Assembly (NCBI GenBank): GCA_031216445.1
Contig: CM062205.1
Span: forward strand, 20,353,501 to 20,417,500
Source: Lateolabrax maculatus
Taxonomy: Eukaryota; Chordata; Actinopteri; Acropomatiformes; Lateolabracidae
Direction: 5' to 3'
DNA length: 64,000 nucleotides
The position numbers and the translations under genes were made by a program. Below the pieces are notes generated by a model that had not been told where the DNA came from, ran no database searches, and saw only the letters and a list, made by a program, of their open reading frames with translations. Positions 63,905 to 64,000 of the stretch are shown piece by piece. The number at the start of each line of letters is the position of its first letter. The stretch's first letter is position 1.

Positions 63905-64000
63905 GTAAGAGATTACTAAACGTTCTTGTGTATTTTACAACACAGGCTTTAAAAAAATTGTATATCTCACCCTGTAATGACATGATTTTTTTTTTTAAAT

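Noticed and set aside
1..64000. tRNA, rRNA or intact transposase/reverse transcriptase genes
   Set aside because: I looked for tRNA A/B boxes with a foldable cloverleaf and for recognisable transposase or polymerase motifs and found none. A covariance-model scan would be needed to exclude them fully.

Overview
The window is vertebrate genomic DNA, most likely from a ray-finned fish of the percomorph group. It has multi-exon genes with GT-AG introns, AT-rich introns and UTRs, CpG-rich promoters, many microsatellites, and dispersed repeats of the kind common in spiny-rayed fishes. Every protein call rests on conceptual splicing by eye: exon phases agree across each gene and the products match vertebrate families I know. 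No database search was run.

Layout, left to right: (1) 1-4.5 kb, the 3' end of sos2 (Ras GEF) on +, with a long 3'UTR. (2) 5.0-10.1 kb on -, a 13-exon gene for a Dbl-type Rho GEF resembling ARHGEF33, convergent with sos2. (3) 11.8-20.7 kb on +, cdkn3 (CDK-associated phosphatase). Its 5.5-kb fifth intron holds a 3.9-kb strand-switching satellite with helically phased A-tracts. (4) 21.2-27.4 kb on -, cnih1 (cornichon cargo receptor). (5) 28-36.5 kb on -, gmfb (glia maturation factor beta), with a very long 3'UTR and an apparent U12-type AT-AC intron. (6) 37.5-42.7 kb on +, lgals3 (galectin-3) with a greatly enlarged Pro/Gly-rich N-terminal region. (7) 43.9-47.3 kb on +, synj2bp (outer mitochondrial membrane PDZ protein). 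(8) 49.6-57.5 kb on +, desi2 (PPPDE peptidase). (9) 60.2 kb to the end on +, the 5' part of srsf5 (SR splicing factor), cut by the window edge.

The gene content corresponds mainly to human 14q21-q24 (SOS2, CDKN3, CNIH1, GMFB, LGALS3, SYNJ2BP, SRSF5). Two exceptions are the ARHGEF33-like gene, whose human counterpart lies beside SOS1 on 2p, and desi2 (human 1q). The genes do not form a pathway; they are a conserved syntenic block. The most unusual structures are the curved-DNA satellite in cdkn3, the minor-spliceosome intron in gmfb, and the ARHGEF33-like paralogue next to sos2.
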